NCBI GenBank assembly: GCA_002633025.1
Contig: NMRB01000027.1
Location: forward strand, 262,693 to 326,692
Reading direction: 5' to 3'
Origin: Notospermus geniculatus
Lineage: Eukaryota > Nemertea > Pilidiophora > Heteronemertea > Lineidae
Length of the DNA: 64,000 nt
The position numbers and the translations under genes were made by a program. This document shows, piece by piece, positions 12,764 to 25,656 of the stretch. The notes beneath the pieces were generated by a model. The model searched no databases. It saw only the letters and a list, made by a program, of their open reading frames with translations, and was not told where the DNA came from. The number at the start of each line of letters is the position of its first letter. Position 1 is the first letter of the stretch.

Positions 12764-15700
12764 AAAGAACTGAGAGGGTCGATATTAAACAACATACTTA
12801 ATCATTGAAGTCGACGTTGAAACTCATCGTTTCAAAAGTAGCATACTTGATTGAGTATTTCAATCTCTTTGCATTAGTAACCAGAATCGAATCAATTTCC
12901 TATGATTAGTTGTTTTAAATTTGTGCAATAGAGCACAGCATCTCGTGACTCGTTCTTATCGTTCTCCACGGACGCCTGCAGAAGGTGTTGGTGCAGACGA
13001 TGCTGCGTGACTCCTTCCCTCCGATTTTTTGGCCGTCGTGATTGGCATACGACCTTTCAAAAAGATAGCGGTCCATTCTATAGAACAATCCATGAAAATT
13101 GTATTATGTTTTCTTTATGTAGTCGACCAGGCAACATAATTTGATCGTCTGAGTAACTAGCATCCATGGAAAATGGGATTACTTTTTCGACCCTCTTCGT
13201 GTTCGCATATGCATATGCTGTTGATTCAATTTCGCTTGGTCCTGATGGAAGACACTCGCTATGAAGGAACGGCGTACTGACCTTTTCAAATGCAACCCGT
13301 GGATGCTCGAAGGCCACGATCATAGGGGATGGAATGCTCTGATGTCAGGTGCACACGGCGAATGCACAATGACGTGTTTTCTTTGTCCTTTTGAGAATTT
13401 CTTTAAAAAGTCGATGTGCTTGAAAGAAACAGAATATCATTCAAGTTTGTCATGAGTACAGCCATTTGTTAGCCTTTTAGATGAAGCCACTCCTTGGAGA
13501 AAATATTTTTCTCTACTCTGCATTGTATGTTGACTCCGTGTGCTGTCCTTCAGTGCAGCAGTGCAGAGAAAGATACAGCGTACATGTAGCTCAGTGTTCT
13601 GATTAACTCTTTTAGTGCCAGTGACGATTTCATAAAACTATTAGGCACGACAATCTAGGACCGCTAACTGGTGGTGGCCTCTAACGGTAGTAAAGTCTCC
13701 CATTGGCAGTGAAAGTGATCTTGTATCTGTTTGACAGTCGATGCAGACCACCGTTCTCTGAATTGATCGGTTCTCGATTGATGCTTCACTGGTGGAGTAC
13801 AGAGATAGGCTGCACGAAGAGGTTATGTATGGCTGGTTAAGATAAGTAATTTACTGCTGCCAAAACCAGTTACAGTTGAACGAACTCGATCAATCCGACT
13901 ATAGATTATAAGAAATCACTTTGACCGGGTCATTGACGTCCAATAAACAGTGGATGTCCACCCCAATGGTTGACAGATCTGGTTATCAATTGTGAGAAGA
14001 TGCCACAACTGTGTTAATTCTTCTTGCTGCGGTGTTAGTGGCATTCATGTTGATTGAATAACAAGGAGTAATGCTGCATCCCAGGCGAGGAGAGCACGGA
14101 ATTTCATGCCTCGTTGCGTGAGGCTCGGATAAAATGCACTCGTGTTAAAGTTTGCTGAACCGTTACTTGATACAGCGAATCATACAGTATTTCATTCCTG
14201 ATCCCAAACTGTTATGGTATGGTATTGTTACTGAGATATTATACTGATCCGAATACATGAAAACATGCAGAATTCAATCGTTTTGTATTGTCGTCTGCTT
14301 GCAGCATCTCACGCGAAGCAAAAGGTCAAACCTAGAGGAGGGTACTTATGTGATAATACCTGTAATTTGACCCCTGTCCCCGGGGATATGTAGCTTTTGT
14401 TACATAGGTGTTGTTACTTGCATGCGATCCGGATGATGATCACAGAATCTAATGCCCCGATGTATTGCCTCCAACAATGATACCTTTACGGCACCGTTCG
14501 ATTGGACTCTACGGTAGAGAGACCAAGACACTTCATTTCGTGAAAAATACTTCAGGCGGAGAGGCTTTAGATTCTGACCCCAGGCCTGACATGTACAGTA
14601 ATGACGCGGAGAGTACAGATCTACATCTTCCTTTGTTTTGTCCCTTGCAATCCTTTCACAAGCCGTATACATATGAAACATACGAACTGAGCCGCCAGCC
14701 ATCAACTGTACTGAACCCAAGTCGTCGGGCATTTCCGTGACGTAACGGATGTTGCCGATCTATGCTCTCAATATGGTTGCCAAGGAAGGAGGCTGAAAAA
14801 TGCATGAGTGGGATGGCCCACTTCCTGTTTCCGGTTTTTCTTCAGTGTCCTCTCTACCTGCCTTTGTCACAAACACCCCACATTGACTCGAGTGGTGTTC
14901 GAAATAATTGATGGTGTGCAATGAAGATTATGGGGCTAAATTATGTGGGAGGTAATGAATTTCTAAATTGCTCGGAAATTATAGCTATTTTCAGTCACAT
15001 GGGGATGGTTTACACCTGAGTATCTTCCTGACAATGGTGACACTCAGCACGAAAACACATAGATCTCTTCTTGATTGCAAAAATGGCTGTTGAATGTCAG
15101 CGAAGTCCGTGTAAGAAAACGTGCGCTGATGGGCGGTTCCTTCGCTACGGGGATTGGGTACACAGAATCACATGACGTCATCGTCATTTCAACAATGTCC
15201 GCCATTGCTAACGTCGCCATCATGACGCAAAGCCGGGGGGAGGAGGGGCAAAACCGGCAACTTAACAGAACAATGTTACGTCGTGGAAACTTACACTGTG
15301 TCCTGGCAGACGTGGTTATGATCTCTGAGCTCCTTTCTCATTGGTCGTTACGGTTTGATTGACATGAGACGGGAACGCCTTTTGAACTGAGCGTCTTTGA
15401 AATGGACTTTCAGGCTGATTGGAGTCATGGTAATGACAACATTCGTTGATGGCTAATAGACTGAAGGTGCAAAGAAGCCTACTCTGAATCTCTTATCTGT
15501 ACATTTCCACCACTTCAATCAGTGTTTTAGTTTGTTGAGGCGACGTGTGCAGGAAGTAACTTCAGACATGTTTACCTAATGAAAGACAAACTTAGAAAGC
15601 CACTCATCAAGGGAAGACGTGACAAACGAGCATTCCATCAGTGTTTCCAACTTTGAAGTAAAAATCTCCACCTTCAGTTTCTCTAGGACAGGCCTAATAC

Positions 15701-18010
15701 CCAGAAATCACTCTGTTTGTGGTCCAGGGGCGAATTTTGGTCCACGATGGCAAAATCCATCGGGAGGAAATGTTAATTAATTTCTAACGAAGGCTGTGAT
15801 TGGTGCAGAATGCTTACTTATCCAACTCTGAATTATGAAAGCGAGTGCAATAACAAGTTTATTATCAGCGGAAATTAGCAATAAATTCCTGTCAGTTACA
15901 AGGTGGTTGCATTAGGAGTATCCTAAAATAACCATTTATCATAAACCTACTTTCTCGTTTCCTTCTTCTTGGAAAGGATTATCACCTGTTTCTCTTAACT
16001 AAATCGACCAGAATTTCCGTCTCTTCTCAGAAGAAAATGTCTGATCAATAATGCTTAATCAATATCAGGAATAAAAAATGTGCTCAAAGTGTTAGCCTGG
16101 CAAATCATTCAATTAGGCTGACAAATGTAACCTTTGCAAGATGGTGAATCACTATTTGTCAGCTATCAATATGGATCGTGTTTACAATTTGTCAAAGTAA
16201 CGAATGCGTTCAATTTACTCATGTTTACTCGGTTCCAGAATCGTGATGCTCCGTACTCTAGATGCGCCATGTTTCTTTGCATCAAGATTATCAGATTGTC
16301 ACCAGATGACATAAATTTCACAAAAGGTGCCGCTCCAGGTGTGAGTTTTCTCGCGTGATTTGGCTCTCTATGAGCAACTCAACCGTAGAAAATTACGAGG
16401 AAGCTCTCAGGTTGAGCAGCATTTACGACTCTAGGCAGACAGCGCCCTTGAAATGTGAACTACTCGCCTGGAAGTTCTAACTCTTCAGAGATCGGTAATG
16501 GATTGGACGACATGCACAAAATTGAAAACTCGGTTAAGATTGACTCAATCTGAGCCTCGCCAAATAGAATTCTTTCAATTCACACCCTTAAATCGAGTTT
16601 TATTAGCGGATATCAGCAGTTTGAGGCTTTTTCTAACTAAAGTTAGTTACCTCACAAAATTAATGAATTCTCAATGATATTTGAACAATTCACTGGAAGT
16701 TCGAGAAGATGCACTTGAGGAGAGAAATTTAAAGTTTAACTTGGAGAATTGATTTTCTTGCCAACTTTTCCTGGTTTCTGAACATTTTATTGCTGGTGTG
16801 CTCTTGGGGATGGTTTAAGTGATCACGATGACGCTGATTAAGACTGATGGAAACTGATGCTGACCCGTGTTCTTAGTTTACGAGCAGCTGAACAGGTGCA
16901 AAACTGGCGCCGTCAGCAATTTAAAGAGTTGAAAGTTGTACGAGGTACTTCAACTAAGATTAAACATCATCGATCCGATGCGTTACAAATGGTCACCAAC
17001 ATTAATCAAAAGACTGTCTCCGCTCAAAAAGACATTCATTGGCGATTTCACGCTATTTTTAACTTGACTGGTCCGTTGAACGCCGATACTTCCGTCTGGC
17101 AAGACATGTGGCGGGTATCGAACGTGATAGGGCCGTAATGGCCGCTACCGGTCACATCAGGAGAGGAAACAGAACTTAGATTGATCTACAATCGAGATTA
17201 CCTCTCAAATATCAAATATGTGTCCTCAGGGCTCTCTGTGTGTCGCCCATTAGCACGCGATGTTGCCGTCAGCATCGCAGTGCTGTTGGTGGTAACCGGA
17301 ACACCAGCTGCTGATCCGGAACCAATGGAACTAGTCTGTACAGCCCAGGGGGTAGCCTAACGTGTCTCCTCAGGGTATTTCTGCTTTGCCGAGATTCCTT
17401 AATAACGTTGTCTTGTAGTGTCGTATTAGAGAGTTTAAGAGATCGTCCTGCTTACGATAAAGCTATTAACGATATTGATAACTTGTGTTGAAGACAAATA
17501 AATAGCTTGACGTTGTGCGATATCGTCACCTGTGACATCTTAAGATAAGCTCCTTAACCGCAGAAGCCAGCAGTTAGAATAGCAGCCAAGATGTTGAGAT
17601 TAGATCTCCGCTTGTCACTGATCGAATCCTTGCCGGAATCTTTCTTTGGTAGAGAGTTGTTGCAAGCTTCCTGCTCCAGATGTCAAAACAAAAATGATTT
17701 CGGTGACTATAGCACCGTGGCCCACTGATGCCACCAGGGCAGTCCTCGTCGCTGGGACGGTGGCCTATTCAGCTGAAGGAGCAAACGTGAGCTGACAGCG
17801 TTCTCTGTGCTTAACCAGTTATGTCACGGTTGTCGACCGCAAGCACAGAATTCAATTACCGATCATATCCTGCTTGAAGCCATAGAAACTTGAACGATGC
17901 TGTTTTTGATTCCTGTCACACGGCATGGATAGTCAAGAACTAATGCAGTTGATAGTATCATAGCTGTAGCATGACTAACAATCCTGGCGAATCTCCAATC
18001 TGATAACAGA
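12764..18010. other. Intergenic, no gene recognised
   Basis: Only short isolated frames. The longest unusual one (16857-17138, 93 codons) shows no motif I know. A fragment near 13660-13695 (GACCGCTAACTGGTGGTGG) is one end of the MITE family seen complete near 22.1 and 58.0 kb. Confidence 0.45.
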
Positions 18011-18029
18011 TTTTCATTTCCCTGCTGCT

Positions 18030-18565
18030 TACCTTCTTCTTATTGGCCCCCTTGCTTTACGGCTCGTTTCTGAGTCTCTGACTGCTATTGGCTGACTTTG
18101 TGCCTCGTTTCTGAGTCTCTGACTCCTATTGGCTCGCTTGACGTCTGGTTTCTGAGTCATTGATTACTATTGGCTGCTGGTTTTGCATCTGCTTTCTGAG
18201 TCACTGATTCCATGGGCTGGCTTTACAATCTGATTTCTGAGTCACTGATTCCTATTGGCTGGCTTTACAATCTGATTTCTGAGTCACTGATTCCTATTGG
18301 CTGGCTTTACAATCTGATTTCTGAGTCTCTGATTCCAATGGGCTGGCTTTACAATCTGATTTCTGAGTCACTGGTTCCTATTGGCTGGCTTTACGTGTAA
18401 TTTCTGAGCTTCTGACTCCTGTTGGCTGGCTTTACGGCTCGTTTCTGAGTGTCTGACTCGTATTGGCTGGCTTTACGTCTGTGTTCTGAGTCTCTGATTC
18501 ATATTGGCTGGCTTTGTGCTCATGAGTCTCTGAGGCCCCTATTGGCTGGCTTTACGTCTTGTTTC
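18030..18565. repeat. 42-bp minisatellite with AP-1-like and inverted CCAAT motifs
   Basis: About 13 tandem units read TTTCTGAGTCACTGATTCC then TATTGGCTGGCTTTACAATC. The five central units are almost identical and 42 bp long, so they stay open in one frame by chance of length. Most units contain ATTGG (inverted CCAAT). Several contain TGAGTCA, the consensus AP-1 site, and others have TGAGTCT. Confidence 0.9.
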
Positions 18566-19162
18566 TCTGGGTTAGAGTTGACAGCTATATGTCAACCGTC
18601 CCATAATTCATTTTAAAAGAAATCCATTTTGTGTGTGTTGCCTCATTAGTTATCTTATAGGGAACTGTTTCTTTCACGTGGGTGCACTAATGACAACAAG
18701 CGGGTTGGACAGTGTCAGTTAATCTCGGATCACTAATAAGTTGTGGTAGCTCATCATTTCTCAGGAAATGACAAGGAATATTGAGCAAATGAGCCTGTAA
18801 TTAACTATGATGGGTCATCAAGTGGTTTCCTGGCCAAAATAGAAAGTTATTTCGCTGGCATACGCATTAATGAAAGCCAAGGGGCTAATTATGACGGGCC
18901 AGTGGTCTGCCTGCCGCCATTTCATCGCTGGCGATGGATAAATGGTCACCGCTGTGACGGGTAAGACCAGAAATCAAGGAACTGTAATAATTTCCTCATC
19001 TAAAATACTTAGGGACCCACCTATTAGTGGTCCAGGCACTTCCTCCATGTCCTCTTAACTCCCGAGAGATCAGACGATACTGTCAAGTTGTCTTCTCCTT
19101 AGAAGGCTAGAATCTGCCTTTTACAGTATTAATAAAACTGCCTCCTTCAGTTAAGCCCTTAA
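18566..19162. other. Intergenic, no feature seen
   Basis: No exon, RNA gene or repeat was recognised. Confidence 0.45.
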
Positions 19163-21329
19163 TGCCAAGATAACTAAGATAGATCGTGTATTATATCAGA
19201 TATGAGATAGTACATTATGNAAACCTGGCACTGGCACGCTGGCACTGGCATCATATTATGGTCAGAAATCATGAAAAAAGGTATATTTACCTAACAGCTA
19301 TTATTTTGGAAGATAATAGGGCCAACCAGTTTAACATGAATCAATTATGTTGAAAATCTAAAAAACTAGAAAAAAAATTAAAATTATTTTCAACATAATT
19401 GATCCATGTTAAACTGGTTGGCCCTATTATCTTCCAAAATAATAACTGTTATGTTAATATACAATTTTTTCATGATTTCTGGCCATAGTATGATGCCAGT
19501 GCCAGTGCCAGTGCCAGCGTGCCAGTGCCAGGTTTAGAACCAACCCCCTCCTACCTCCCCACCAAAAACTGACGACAGTCTTTTTCCATCAGCAAGACAC
19601 GTCCTTGATCGAATGGGAAAGAGCTGCATGATTGGCGCTATCCACCTAACACCATCCCCACCAGCGAACCGCCAAAGGCAGTCTCCCTTGATTACCTCTG
19701 GGTATCAATTTGGATGTCTTTTTATTTCATTTTATATTAAATTTCGTCAGCGTTTCACCTAATAACCACGCTGGGTTTAATTTCAGTCTTTTCGCGCGAG
19801 TCCTTTTTCAGCTTAAAGGTTCGTCGAATGCAATTCCACGTCAATTATCATGTTTTACCTTTAACACCCACGTTTTCGAGCGAGACGAAATTCGGTAAAT
19901 TGCTCAGCGCGATTAATTCTCTATTGCGATGCATCTGGTTACTGGCATTAAGCTCGTCTCGAGTAGCGTCTCAGTTCTAAATTTTTAGACTATTCAATAC
20001 TCTCGTTAGAGGGCGCCTCTTAGTGATCCTAGAACTACACAATGAGGAACCCGCGTGCCGTTTATCCCGGCATTGACGTCGTTTTATGTGTTGACGTTGC
20101 GTCATGAAAAAATCAGCTGTACATTTTTGTACAGAAAAAAATGAGATAAAGACGTTGCCGTTATCGCCATCCTACCTCTTTATTTTAAGGAAAAAGTAAA
20201 GAAATTGCAGAAATTTTCATCCGCGACAAGATGGTGCAAATTTTAATGTCATGCGACCGAAAAAATAGGGTTGATTTCACGCCAGAAGTTAATGGAAAGT
20301 ATCCCATTTTTGAAAGGCGGTTTAGGCCAGATACGCTTCAAGAAACTGACCCGTGGAGTCATCTGATTGCCAAGTAAGGATGATTCTTCCCCACTGAACA
20401 AAGATACGGACAATTTCGTCATACAATCCGTCTGTTTCTTAGAGATATCGTTATTATTCATGACATATCATATAAAATACATCCAGAACTCTTTTGTCAG
20501 CCCACAATCCTCGAATCAATATCCAATACTATGGACATTAGCCAAAATAATCGACTAAATAATACCTCACCAGGACTCAATTTCGGTGGTGCAAAGCATG
20601 ATGATATTTCTATCTTCTGCGCCCACTAAAGAGACCTTAAGTACCTTCATCTTCCGGATTATCTATCATAAAAGATTCTTTCCTCTATTATGGCAATACC
20701 ATGTATCAAAGGCGTTTATCCTGTGAAGATGATGAACGGTCGATACTGTTCACCTTAAGGTGACCCGACTTCCTGTACACAAGGTGACAAATATCTTCAC
20801 TTTTCTTGTTAAACCTTCCTGGTATATGATGTCTGATTTCTTATGATGAAGCTGTCTCCCCATGACGCGTGCTGTCGGCTCTTCAAGTGCTAAGATGTAA
20901 CACCAAAAATAAGGTGACATATTACACAATTTACAGTTCTGTCGAGCGACGTCGCTTCGCCGTCTCAGCGACCGTTCTCGGACGAACGTTGGACGAACGA
21001 CGAATTCACCTGATTGAAGTGTAACTAGGAACTCGACGGCGGGATCTGACGGTCATTACGACCCAGACTAAGGACCTGAGGGTACCGTAATCCCTTCTAC
21101 ACCTGTACTGCTACCAATCCTCATGATCATATCCCATCCACAACCTGATCTGACACACAACGTTTTTGGGAGGCTGCAAAAACAATGTTATCGTCATCAA
21201 ATCGACTTGATATTTCACACACATACGTACAGACGTATACTTTAACATATAAAAATGGTCTCACAACAATCAAAACTTCTTTTCATGGAAATAAACGGGT
21301 GACTTTGAGAGCAAAATTGCCCGATGATA
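19163..21329. repeat. Copy 1 of a ~2-kb tandem duplication
   Basis: It begins TGCCAAGATAACTAAGATAG, and the same sequence restarts at 21330. The shared part runs from about 19560 to 21329 and matches from about 21673 on. Copy 1 carries its own inserted palindrome (19219-19540) and only one unit of the 212-bp sequence at its right end. No coding capacity was recognised. Confidence 0.85.
19219..19540. mobile_element. ~320-bp palindromic element ending in GGCACTGGCA repeats
   Basis: An almost perfect hairpin. GGAAGATAATAGGGCCAACC and CAGTTTAACATG on the left arm are answered by CATGTTAAACTG and GGTTGGCCCTATTATCTTCC on the right. The tips are short direct runs of TGGCACTGGCA / TGCCAGTGCCA. It is present only in copy 1 of the surrounding duplication, so it inserted after that duplication or was lost from copy 2. 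Confidence 0.85.
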
Positions 21330-21429
21330 TGCCAAGATAACTAAGATAGATCGTGTATTATATCAGATATGAGATAGTACATTATGGTACAAGGGTACAG
21401 GCAGGTTCAGAAATGGACATGTCTAAGCC

Positions 21430-21612
21430 TAAAGGTGCATCTTCACGAGAGACTTTTCTATCCGAGTTGGCTCTCAATAGGCAAGTCACCAATGTTGGTT
21501 TCCTTTCGGCTTACACTGAGACTTACACTGACACAAATGACTGCCCATAGTTTTCTATGTTTGAGTTGCCCATAGAGAGTCAACTTGTACGAAAAAACTC
21601 TCACGTAGAGGA
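21430..21612. mobile_element. Palindromic copy of the GTTGGCTCTCAATGGGCAA repeat family
   Basis: CACGAGAGACTTTTCTATCC then GAGTTGGCTCTCAATAGGCA on the left is answered in inverted form by TTGCCCATAGAGAGTCAACT then ACGAAAAAACTCTCACG on the right. Related sequence lies near 5.8, 30.5 and 47.2 kb. Confidence 0.65.
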
Positions 21613-22116
21613 GCACCTTTAAGTCTTCTACGGAACCACTGTCAGTCCAACGTGTAAAAGCACCTCCTTCTTCCCCACCAAAAACTGACGACAGTCTTTT
21701 TCCATCAGTAAGACACGTCCTTGATCGAATGGGAAAGAGCTGCATGATTGGCGCTATCCACCTAACACCATCCCCACTAGCGAACCGCCAAAGGCAGTCT
21801 GCCTTGATTACTTCTGGGTATCAATTTGGATGTCTTTTTATTTCATTTTATATTAAATTTCGTCAGCGTTTCACCTAATAACCACGCTGGGTTTAATTTC
21901 AGTCTTTTCGCGCGAGTCCTTTTTCAGCTTAAAGGTTCGTCGAATGCAATTCCACGTCAATTATCATGTTTTACCTTTAACACCCACGTTTTCGAGCGAG
22001 ACGAAATTCGGTAAATTGCTCAGCGCGATTAATTCTCTATTGCGACGCATCTGGTTACTGGCATTAAGCTCGTCTTGAGTGGGGTCTCGGTTCTAAATTT
22101 GTATACTACTCAATAC

Positions 22117-22297
22117 TGCCGCTAGAGGCCGCCTGTTAGCGGTCCTAGAACGTCACAAAAATTGACGTCGTAAACGTATAAGCCAGGCCTCCACATTATC
22201 ATGGATGACGTCATGACGTGCATTTCTTCTCTGTGACGTCAAATTCCGTGACGTTCGAGGACCGCTAACTGGTGGCGGCCTCTAACGGCAGGAAAGT
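22117..22297. mobile_element. MITE with GAGGCCGCC/GGCGGCCTC ends
   Basis: CTAGAGGCCGCCTGTTAGCG then GTCCTAGAACGTCAC at the left is answered by GTGACGTTCGAGGACCGC then TAACTGGTGGCGGCCTCTA at the right, about 180 bp apart. A degenerate version sits at the equivalent place in copy 1 (about 20005-20300). A copy with an insertion lies at 58027-58705. Confidence 0.8.
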
Positions 22298-23122
22298 TCC
22301 CATTTTTGAAAGGCAGTTTAGGCCAGATACGCTTCTAGAAAATGACCCGTGGAGTCATCCGATTGCCAAGTAAGGATGATTCTTCCCCACTGAACAAAGA
22401 TACGGACAATTTCGTCTTACCATCCGTCTGTTTCTTAGAGATATCCTTATTATTCATGACATATCATATAAAATACATCCAGAACTCTTTTGTCAGCCCA
22501 CAATCCTCGAATCAATATCCAATACTACGGACATTAGCCAAAATAATCGACTAAATAATACCTCACCAGGACTCAATTTCGGCGGTGCAAAGCATGATGA
22601 TATTTCTATCTTCTGGTCCCACTAAAGACACCTTAAGTACCTTCATCTTCCGGATTATCTATCATAAAAGATTCTTTCCTCTATTATGGCAATACCATGT
22701 ATCAAAGGCATTTATCCTGTGAAGATGATGAACGATCGATACAGTTCACCTTAAGGTGACTCGACTTCCTGTACACAAGGTGACAAATATCTTCACTTTT
22801 CTTGATAAAGCTTCCTGGTATATGATGTCTGATTTCTTATGATGAAGCTATCTTGCTATGACGCGTGCTGTCGGCTATCCAAGTGCTAAGATGTAACACC
22901 AAAAATAAGGTGACGTATTACACAATTTACAGTTCTGTCGAGCGACGTCGCTTCGCCGTCTCAGCGACCGTTCTCGGGTGACGTTGGACGAACGACGAAT
23001 TCACCTGATTGAAGTGTAACTAGGAACTCGACGGCGGGATCTGACGGCCATTACGACCCAGACTAAGGACCTAAGGGTACCGTAATCCCTTCTACACCTG
23101 TACTGCTACCAATCCTCATGAT

Positions 23123-24676
23123 CATATCCCATCCACAACCTGATCTGACACACAACTTTTTTGGGAGGCTGAAAAAACAATGTTATCGTCATCAAATCGA
23201 CTTGATATTTCACACACATACGTACAGACATATACTTTAACATATAAAAATGGTCTCACAACAATCAAAACTTCTCTTCATGGAAATAAACGGGTGACTT
23301 TGAGAGCAAAACTGCCCGATCAACAAAGCATATTCATATCCCATCCACAACCTGATCTGACACACAACTTTTTTGGGAGGCTGCAAAAACAATGTTATCG
23401 TCATCAAATCGACTTGATATTTCACACACATACGTACAGACGTATACTTTAACATATAAAAATGGTCTCACAACAATCAAAACTTCTCTTCATGGAAATA
23501 AACGGGTGACTTTGAGAGCAAAACTGCCCGATCAACAAAGCATATTCATATCCCATCCACAACCTGATCTGACACACAACTTTTTTGGGAGGCTGCAAAA
23601 ACAATGTTATCGTCATCAAATCGACTTGATATTTCACACACATACGTACAGACGTATACTTTAACATATAAAAATGGTCTCACAACAATCAAAACTTCTC
23701 TTCATGGAAATAAACGGGTGACTTTGAGAGCAAAACTGCCCGATCAACAAAGCATATTCATATCCCATCCACAACCTGATCTGACACACAACTTTTTTGG
23801 GAGGCTGCAAAAACAATGTTATCGTCATCAAATCGACTTGATATTTCACACACATACGTACAGACGTATACTTTAACATATAAAAATGGTCTCACAACAA
23901 TCAAAACTTCTCTTCATGGAAATAAACGGGTGACTTTGAGAGCAAAATTGCCCGATGAACAAAGCATTCATATCCCATCCACAACCTGATCTGACACACA
24001 ATTTTTTTGGGAGGCTGCAAAAACAATGTTATCGTCATCAAATCGACTTGATATTTCACACACATACGTACAGACGTATACTTTAACATATAAAAATGGT
24101 CTCACAACAATCAAAACTTCTCTTCATGGAAATAAACGGGTGACTTTGAGAGCAAAACTGCCCGATCAACAAAGCATATTCATATCCCATCCACAACCTG
24201 ATCTGACACACAACTTTTTTGGGAGGCTGCAAAAACAATGTTATCGTCATCAAATCGACTTGATATTTCACACACATACGTACAGACGTATACTTTAACA
24301 TATAAAAATGGTCTCACAACAATCAAAACTTCTCTTCATGGAAATAAACGGGTGACTTTGAGAGCAAAACTGCCCGATCAACAAAGCATATTCATATCCA
24401 ATCCACAACCAGATCTGACACACAGCTTTTTTGGGAGGCTGCAAAAACAATGTTATCGTCATCAAATCGACTTGATATTTCACACACATACGTACAGACG
24501 TATACTTTAACATATAAAAATAGTCTCACAACAATCAAAACTTCTCTTCATGGAAATAAACGGGTGACTTTGAGAGCAAAATTGCTCGATGAACAAAGCA
24601 TTCATATCCCATGCACAACCTGATCTGACACACAACTTTTTTGGGAAGCTGCAAAAACAATGTTATCGTCATCAAA
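23123..24676. repeat. 212-bp satellite array, seven units plus a fragment
   Basis: Units start near 23124, 23336, 23548, 23760, 23971, 24182 and 24394, with a truncated one at 24605. They are nearly identical; a 2-bp deletion makes two units 1-2 bp shorter. A 90-codon frame on + and a 72-codon frame on - recur in every unit, but 212 is not a multiple of 3 and no start or splice context supports them. Copy 1 of the upstream duplication has one unit only (about 21124-21329). Confidence 0.9.
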
Positions 24677-24737
24677 TAAGGCCTGATGTAGTATGTATCA
24701 GAATGAGAAGTCCCCAAATGTAAGTACTTTCTTTGTA

Positions 24738-24900
24738 GCACAGCTTTTCCTGTGGTGGGGAGGCGGACTCCAGTTTCCCCCTACATTTTGTCAATAGAGC
24801 AATTGGATGAAGTTACTGAAGCTGCCACTCCAACAGGATGCCGTGCTAACAGACTACCTGAAGACTTGGCTGAAGAACTGATGAAGGATTTTTTAACAAG
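24738..24900 (+). CDS. Possible single exon of an unrecognised gene
   Basis: A pyrimidine-rich stretch ending TTTGTAGCACAG is followed by an open stretch of about 54 codons rich in acidic and leucine residues (SIEQLDEVTEAATPTG, then LPEDLAEELMKDFLTR). It ends at a good donor, ACAAG|GTATGT. The composition looks coding, but no partner exon was found upstream (satellite) or downstream (assembly gap from 25167). It may be a captured exon, a pseudogene fragment or part of a transposable element. I do not recognise the protein. Confidence 0.3.
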
Positions 24901-25166
24901 GTATGTTAAACACAGAAGAAAGAAACTGGGAACTAACCTTTCGTAACCTCCCGTCTCGCAGCAACATGTTTTCTCCATCTTGCTACGCCCTCCTTTATCG
25001 TGGCAAGAAGATGAACAGTATTTTTCTTCACACCTTTTACTTTGTTATTAACTCCAGATCTGTAAACGAAACACAAAAGATATCTGAAGGATTCTGTATG
25101 GTAGGCCCTACTTTGCTTTTGTCTGAAGGCACTGACACAATTTCACATTTTTGGCACAAAAAGATA

Positions 25167-25508
25167 NNNNNNNNNNNNNNNNNNNNNNNNNNNNNNNNNN
25201 NNNNNNNNNNNNNNNNNNNNNNNNNNNNNNNNNNNNNNNNNNNNNNNNNNNNNNNNNNNNNNNNNNNNNNNNNNNNNNNNNNNNNNNNNNNNNNNNNNNN
25301 NNNNNNNNNNNNNNNNNNNNNNNNNNNNNNNNNNNNNNNNNNNNNNNNNNNNNNNNNNNNNNNNNNNNNNNNNNNNNNNNNNNNNNNNNNNNNNNNNNNN
25401 NNNNNNNNNNNNNNNNNNNNNNNNNNNNNNNNNNNNNNNNNNNNNNNNNNNNNNNNNNNNNNNNNNNNNNNNNNNNNNNNNNNNNNNNNNNNNNNNNNNN
25501 NNNNNNNN
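25167..25508. other. Assembly gap (342 N)
   Basis: A run of undetermined bases. Exons of the minus-strand gene that begins at 25775 may lie in it. Frames drawn through the gap are meaningless. Confidence 0.99.
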
Positions 25509-25656
25509 CTTTGCTCTGGGGCTCTGTGGTTTCCTCCTTTATCACCATATTTTCCACTCTGAGAGTGCACCACCAGAGACCAAGTGATGACAATTGAATA
25601 GGCCTAGACACTTTGCTCTGGGCTCCGCAGGCATCCTTTACTTTTTAGCAATTTAC

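Larger units (their letters stand above)
21330..23122. repeat. Copy 2 of the ~2-kb tandem duplication
   Basis: Starts TGCCAAGATAACTAAGATAG and resembles copy 1 throughout, except that it carries different insertions: a palindrome at 21430-21612 and a MITE at 22117-22297. The right end opens into the 212-bp satellite array. Confidence 0.85.

Noticed and set aside
16857-17138. 93-codon open frame with basic and aromatic residues
   Set aside because: No known motif, no exon partner and no clear splice or promoter signal. Kept only as a note.
18212-18400. Open frame encoding 14-residue repeats GWLYNLISESLIPI
   Set aside because: It is the 42-bp minisatellite read through in one frame. Flanking units of other lengths break it, and nothing indicates expression.
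23180-24510. Identical 90-codon (+) and 72-codon (-) open frames repeated every 212 bp
   Set aside because: They are a by-product of the satellite unit: 212 is not a multiple of 3, units restart the same frame independently, and there is no splice or promoter context.
24903-25611. Long frames crossing the N run
   Set aside because: Undetermined bases simulate openness; no evidence of coding continuity.
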